The position numbers and the translations under genes are program-made. 9,852 nucleotides of DNA, taken from the NCBI GenBank assembly GCA_900548075.1, contig URJD01000053.1, positions 1 through 9,852 of the forward strand. Reading direction: 5' to 3'. The notes beneath the pieces are model-generated. The model saw nothing but the letters and a program-made list of their open reading frames with translations, ran no database searches and was not told the DNA's origin. The stretch is from an uncultured Collinsella sp. (GTDB taxonomy: Bacteria > Actinomycetota > Coriobacteriia > Coriobacteriales > Coriobacteriaceae). Shown one piece after another: positions 7,061 through 9,852 of the stretch (positions are counted from its first letter, which is position 1; each line of letters starts with the position of its first letter).

Positions 7061-8623
7061 ATGGCATTCGTTTCACTCGCCATCATCGCGCTCGTGGCCT
7101 TTGCAAGCCCCTTCATCGCCTCGGCGATTCCTGGAAAACCCGTTCCCGAGACGGTCTTTTTGCTCGTGCTCGGCGCGGTGCTGGGACCCCATATGCTCGG
7201 CGTCATCCATGTAGATGCCGAGGTCTCGCTTGTGTCCGAGCTCGGTCTGGCCTTCTTGTTCCTGCTTGCCGGCTTTGAGATCGACCCCAAGAGCATCACG
7301 GGCGTCGAGGGGCGCTACGGCTTGGCGACGTGGGTCGTCACGTTTGGTATCGCCTGGCTTGCCGTGCGCTTTACCCCGTGGTTCTCGGTCAGTCATTTCG
7401 ACGGTATCGCCGTGACGCTTGCCCTCACTTCTACGGCGCTCGGCACGCTCGTGCCCATCATGCGCGAGCGTTCGCTTGCCGGAACGCGCGTGGGCGACTC
7501 GATTCTCGCGTATGGCACTTGGGGCGAGCTCGGTCCCGTGCTCGCCATGTCGGTGCTTCTGTCTGCCCGCACGGGAATTCAGACGTTGTTGATCTTGGGC
7601 TTGTTTGCGGCCGTGTGCGTGTTGCTTGCCGTGGTCCCGAGCCGCTCCAAGCGCGTCGGCAGCCGCTTCTTTGCGTTTGTTGAGGAGCGCGCCGATACCA
7701 CGTCGCAGACCTTCGTGCGCCTGACGGTGCTCATCCTGGTCACGCTCGTGGCGTTCTCAGCTGTCTTTGATCTCGACATCGTGTTGGGTTCTTTTGCCGC
7801 CGGCTTTGTCCTGCGCTACATCATCCCCGAGGGCAACCATACGCTCGAGACCAAGCTCGACGGCCTGGCCTACGGCTTTTTGATTCCGGTGTTCTTTACC
7901 GTATCGGGCGCAAAGATCGACCTGACGGCCGTGGCGTCGCGCCCGGGTCTGCTCGTGGGCTTTATCGTGGCGCTGCTGATTATTCGTGCCGTGCCCATTC
8001 TTATTTCTATGAGCATTTGTCCTGCGACGCGCGATGTGTCGGCGTATGGTCGCATTACCGTGGCCCTGTACTGCACCACGGCGCTGCCGATCATCGTTGC
8101 CGTGACAAGCGTTGCCGTCAACGCGGGCGCGCTGTCGCAAGATATTGCGTCGGTCATGGTTGCCGCCGGTGCCATCACAGTGTTCTTGATGCCATTGCTC
8201 GCGCAGCTCTTCTACCGCGTGGTGGATGCTGCGCCGGTCGCCGCCGTGGCAGAGGTTGCCGAGCATCCATCCGACGCGCTCGATATTCTGCGCGCCCATC
8301 ACGACCTGGCGAGCCTGCTCGCACGAGAGCACGAGCTTTTGACCTCGCATGGCCATGGGCGTTCGCTCGACGGCATACCTACCCTTGATTCCATTGCCGA
8401 CCGCCTCTCGACCGAGGCGGCAAGCGGACACATCGATGCCCGTATCGTGGACGCCGCCCATTTGCTGGCCGAGAAGACCTATGGCGACGAGATCGACCCG
8501 TCCAAGCTGACTCCGCGTGAGCGCCGCCGCCTGGAGCGCGCTAAGCTCGCCGTGCGCGAATACCGCCGCCGCATGCTGGAGCTCTACGCGCGCGAAGAGG
8601 CCGAGAACGACGACGGCAAGTAG
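7061..8623 (+). CDS. CPA2-family monovalent cation:proton antiporter with a soluble C-terminal tail
   Basis: A 520-residue membrane antiporter of the Na+/H+ exchanger (CPA2, Kef-like) fold, exchanging Na+ or K+ for protons to control pH and ion balance. Residues 1-385 hold about 11-13 helices. Family marks include PETVFLLVLGAVLGP, LAFLFLLAGFEID (63-75), LTSTALGTLVPIMRE (122-136), and DLDIVLGSFAAGFVLRY (237-253). In the helix where Asp-Asp or similar ion-site acids are usual, the sequence reads YGTWGELGPV (151-160), with Glu156 the only acid. Residues 386-520 form a hydrophilic tail rich in His (402, 413, 414, 424, 430, 432, 457, 467) and ending in a basic helix PRERRRLERAK followed by acidic residues. 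It has no TrkA-N glycine-rich nucleotide-binding motif. ATG 7061 has AAAGG six bases upstream. Divergent from purL, convergent with the dehydrogenase. Ion specificity is not readable. Confidence 0.9.
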   Translation: MAFVSLAIIALVAFASPFIASAIPGKPVPETVFLLVLGAVLGPHMLGVIHVDAEVSLVSELGLAFLFLLAGFEIDPKSITGVEGRYGLATWVVTFGIAWLAVRFTPWFSVSHFDGIAVTLALTSTALGTLVPIMRERSLAGTRVGDSILAYGTWGELGPVLAMSVLLSARTGIQTLLILGLFAAVCVLLAVVPSRSKRVGSRFFAFVEERADTTSQTFVRLTVLILVTLVAFSAVFDLDIVLGSFAAGFVLRYIIPEGNHTLETKLDGLAYGFLIPVFFTVSGAKIDLTAVASRPGLLVGFIVALLIIRAVPILISMSICPATRDVSAYGRITVALYCTTALPIIVAVTSVAVNAGALSQDIASVMVAAGAITVFLMPLLAQLFYRVVDAAPVAAVAEVAEHPSDALDILRAHHDLASLLAREHELLTSHGHGRSLDGIPTLDSIADRLSTEAASGHIDARIVDAAHLLAEKTYGDEIDPSKLTPRERRRLERAKLAVREYRRRMLELYAREEAENDDGK

Positions 8624-8659
8624 CGAGGAATGTCGGGATACGGGTTCCGTCCAAATAAT

Positions 8660-8702
8660 AGAAGGCGCGCTGCCTGCGGTTGATGCAGGCAGCGCGCCTT
8701 CT
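8660..8702. terminator. Bidirectional terminator between the antiporter and the dehydrogenase
   Basis: A perfect 18-bp inverted repeat, arms 8660-8677 and 8685-8702 (core GGCGCGCTGCCTGC with its complement), encloses a seven-base loop. It lies 37 bases after the antiporter stop and 44 bases past the dehydrogenase stop on the other strand. The plus-strand tail (TTCTT, partly in the stem) and minus-strand tail (TATTATTT) are both T-rich but interrupted. Serving both convergent genes is the natural reading. Confidence 0.88.
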
Positions 8703-8745
8703 TGCGTTGAGCTCGGTTGAGGTTTAAAGCTGTGGCTTGCGACCT

Positions 8746-9495
8746 TTAGGAGCGGGCGGCTCCGTCGACGGGGAGGATGGCGCCCGTGACGTAGGAGGAC
8801 ATATCGCTCGCCAGGAAAACAAAGGCGTTGGCGACATCCTCGGGCTCGCCCATGCGACCCAGCGGAATGGTGGCGATGATGGGCTTGATGACCTCTTCGG
8901 GCAGGTTGGCGACCATGTCGGTTTTGGTTACACCGGGTGCTACGGCATTAACGCGAATGCCCATGGGGGCGAGCTCGCGCGAGAGCGACTGGACCATGCC
9001 GTTGACGGCGAACTTGGACGTGGGGTAGCCAACGCCGGAGGGCTGACCGTACTTAGCGACCATCGAGCTCGTGGTGGTGATGGTGCCGCCGTGGCCGGCT
9101 TCGGTCATGATCTTGGCGGCAGCCTGGTGGCCATTAAAGACGGCGACGACGTTGAGGTCCATAACTTTGGCGAACTCCTCTGCCGTGTAGTTGAGCAGCG
9201 GCGAGCGCTGGGAGATGCCGGCGTTGTTGACGACCGTGTCCAAGCCGCCCATGTCGGCTGCAGCCTGGGTAAAGGCCTCGGTCACGGCCTCGAGCGAGGT
9301 GAGGTCGCAGGAGCGGCCCCAGACCTTGGCGTCGGGATAGGCGGCTACCAGCTTCTCAGCCGCCGCGTCGGCAGTCTCCTGGCGCGAGCCAAAGACGGTG
9401 ACGGCAGCGCCTTCCTCGATAAAACGGCAGGCGATCGCATAGCCGATACCGCGCGTGCCTCCGGTGATGATTGCTTTCTTGCCCTCGAGCAACAT
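8746..9495 (-). CDS. Short-chain dehydrogenase/reductase, BaiA/FabG-like
   Basis: A 249-residue classical SDR, the usual length, predicted to be a soluble NAD(P)(H)-dependent oxidoreductase of a hydroxyl/keto group. It shows TGGTRGIG (11-18), Asp64 in CDL, NNAG (90-93), Asn115, Ser144, and the catalytic Tyr157-Lys161 in YPTSK, then a PG motif (187-188) and a C-terminal VDGA. Against clostridial BaiA (bile acid 3alpha-hydroxysteroid dehydrogenase, also 249 residues) recalled from memory, many stretches coincide: TGGTRGIG, DLTS, the EEF-MD-NV-VFNG stretch, SGVGYP-SK, VAPGV-TDM, EPE or EPD, FLASD. FabG-type reductase is the alternative. After strand 2 it has GSR (36-38), which favours NADP(H). 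Start ATG 9495 follows GAGGA at about six bases; an in-frame extension to 9615 lacks family sequence. Flanked by hom, read the same way but terminated. Family is certain, substrate is not. Confidence 0.92.
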   Translation of the reverse strand: MLLEGKKAIITGGTRGIGYAIACRFIEEGAAVTVFGSRQETADAAAEKLVAAYPDAKVWGRSCDLTSLEAVTEAFTQAAADMGGLDTVVNNAGISQRSPLLNYTAEEFAKVMDLNVVAVFNGHQAAAKIMTEAGHGGTITTTSSMVAKYGQPSGVGYPTSKFAVNGMVQSLSRELAPMGIRVNAVAPGVTKTDMVANLPEEVIKPIIATIPLGRMGEPEDVANAFVFLASDMSSYVTGAILPVDGAARS

Positions 9496-9546
9496 GGTGC
9501 TTCCTCTCATCGCGGGCGGACATACGCAGCACAGCATAGCGGCGGC

Positions 9547-9606
9547 AAAATACAGCTGCCGTCGCATATCGGCAAACGGTATCCACGGTTGCCGACGAAC
9601 GGTCAA
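9547..9606 (-). promoter_or_regulatory. Candidate promoter region of the dehydrogenase
   Basis: Two weak sigma70-like pairs are visible on the minus strand. TTGCCG (9570-9575) and TATTTT (9547-9552) are 17 bases apart. TTGACC (9601-9606) has a good -35 but only GATACC (9578-9583) as a -10. Either would give a leader of 45-75 bases. Both overlap the dyad at 9570-9594. Neither is strong enough to choose from sequence alone. Confidence 0.28.
9570..9594. promoter_or_regulatory. Imperfect dyad, candidate operator before the dehydrogenase
   Basis: CGGCAAACG (9570-9578) and CGGTTGCCG (9586-9594) are inverted repeats matching at 8 of 9 positions around a seven-base centre. The dyad sits about 75-100 bases before the dehydrogenase start, over its candidate promoter hexamers. 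No T-run follows it on either strand, so it is not a terminator. Size and symmetry fit a site for a dimeric repressor; no regulator gene is in the window. Confidence 0.35.
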
Positions 9607-9650
9607 GTTGTTCAAACGTTAGTCGACCAGTTCGCTCGAAAAATGTAACT

Positions 9651-9684
9651 AAAGGGGGCTCCCATCCAATCGGATAGGAGCCCC
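9651..9684 (-). terminator. Intrinsic terminator of homoserine dehydrogenase
   Basis: Arms 9655-9667 (GGGGCTCCCATCC) and 9672-9684 (GGATAGGAGCCCC) form a 13-bp stem with one C-A mismatch and a four-base AATC loop. On the minus strand it follows the hom stop codon by about 30 bases and is succeeded by CTTTAG and then a second T-run at 9639-9643. Position and stability fit a terminator isolating hom from the dehydrogenase. Confidence 0.75.
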
Positions 9685-9715
9685 TCATGCGTTGTTTGAC
9701 TTGCCGAGAACCGAA

Positions 9716-9852
9716 CTAGTTGGCCATGACGCCTTCGGTCCATGCCTCGACGTCCTCGATGCGCAGGACGTTGGCGACCTCGGCCACGCAGTCGACGCTG
9801 GCAAGCTCGGCGGCGGCAGCCTGGACGTCCTTCTCGAGCGCGCGGTGCGTCA
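9716..9852 (-). CDS. hom: Homoserine dehydrogenase, C-terminal end (5' part outside window)
   Basis: The last 44 codons of a minus-strand gene that runs off the right edge, ending in ATG GCC AAC TAG. The piece begins THRALEKDVQAAAAELASVD and continues CVAEVANVLRIEDVEAWTEG. That is the pattern of the final strand-helix-strand of the ACT domain at the end of monofunctional homoserine dehydrogenases (THxALExDVxxAL, then V...VLRIED). The enzyme makes homoserine from aspartate semialdehyde with NAD(P)H, feeding threonine and methionine synthesis; the ACT domain usually carries threonine feedback. The catalytic and cofactor domains are outside the window, so another ACT-domain protein is possible. 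Codon use is strongly GC-ending, like purL. A terminator follows at 9651-9684. Confidence 0.75.
   Translation of the reverse strand, partial: THRALEKDVQAAAAELASVDCVAEVANVLRIEDVEAWTEGVMAN

Noticed and set aside
7757..8461. A 234-codon minus-strand open frame inside the antiporter gene
   Set aside because: It is rich in Arg, His and Gln as expected for the reverse complement of hydrophobic codons, and the antiporter on the plus strand is well supported.
9496..9615. N-terminal extension of the dehydrogenase
   Set aside because: The extra 40 residues precede the normal SDR start, carry no motif, and overlap the dyad and candidate promoters. ATG 9495 has a good ribosome binding site.
8737..9648. 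A 303-codon plus-strand open frame opposite the dehydrogenase
   Set aside because: The opposite strand encodes a complete SDR with all catalytic residues, and this frame crosses the terminator and promoter regions without family-like sequence.
9356..9688. A 110-codon minus-strand frame spanning the hom-dehydrogenase gap
   Set aside because: It begins in the hom terminator and overlaps the SDR coding sequence in another frame, with no recognisable protein character.

Overview
The window looks like chromosomal DNA from a high-GC gut actinobacterium of the Coriobacteriia, most probably Collinsella. Signs are strong G/C preference at third codon positions in purL and the antiporter, a single-chain clade II-type PurL, several leaders with GGA/AAGG-type ribosome binding sites, and a 7-TM diguanylate cyclase. 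The genus is an inference from protein character and composition; no marker gene is present. All genes are intact apart from two cut by the window edges. I see no rRNA, tRNA, CRISPR array, insertion sequence or phage gene, and no gene-free stretch longer than about 220 bases.

Layout, left to right. (1) The 3' part of a 2-keto-3-deoxygluconate permease (kdgT, +, 3-659). (2) A 190-base gap with two stem-loops and an extended -10 promoter, then a membrane-bound diguanylate cyclase (+, 850-1992). (3) Convergent to it, an EamA/DMT-family transporter (-, 2093-3028), whose likely terminator abuts the cyclase stop codon. (4) purL, a 1248-residue FGAM synthase (-, 3130-6876), followed by a 12-bp-stem terminator with an eight-U tail just ahead of the EamA gene. 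(5) A 184-base divergent promoter region, then a CPA2-type cation:proton antiporter with a non-standard soluble C-terminus (+, 7061-8623). (6) A very stable 18-bp-stem terminator shared by the antiporter and a convergent short-chain dehydrogenase (-, 8746-9495), which resembles the bile-acid 3alpha-hydroxysteroid dehydrogenase BaiA. (7) A 220-base gap holding a dyad and a terminator, then the last 44 codons of homoserine dehydrogenase (-, 9716-9852).

The genes do not form one pathway. They are mostly single-gene transcription units bounded by intrinsic terminators: sugar-acid uptake, c-di-GMP signalling, metabolite export, purine synthesis, ion homeostasis, a dehydrogenase and aspartate-family amino acid synthesis. 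I found no convincing new multi-gene system. The points most worth a second look are the BaiA-like dehydrogenase and the dyad in its promoter, the antiporter's altered ion-site motif and unusual tail, the cyclase that lacks an I-site and has a structured start-site region, and the EamA gene placed directly behind the purL terminator.
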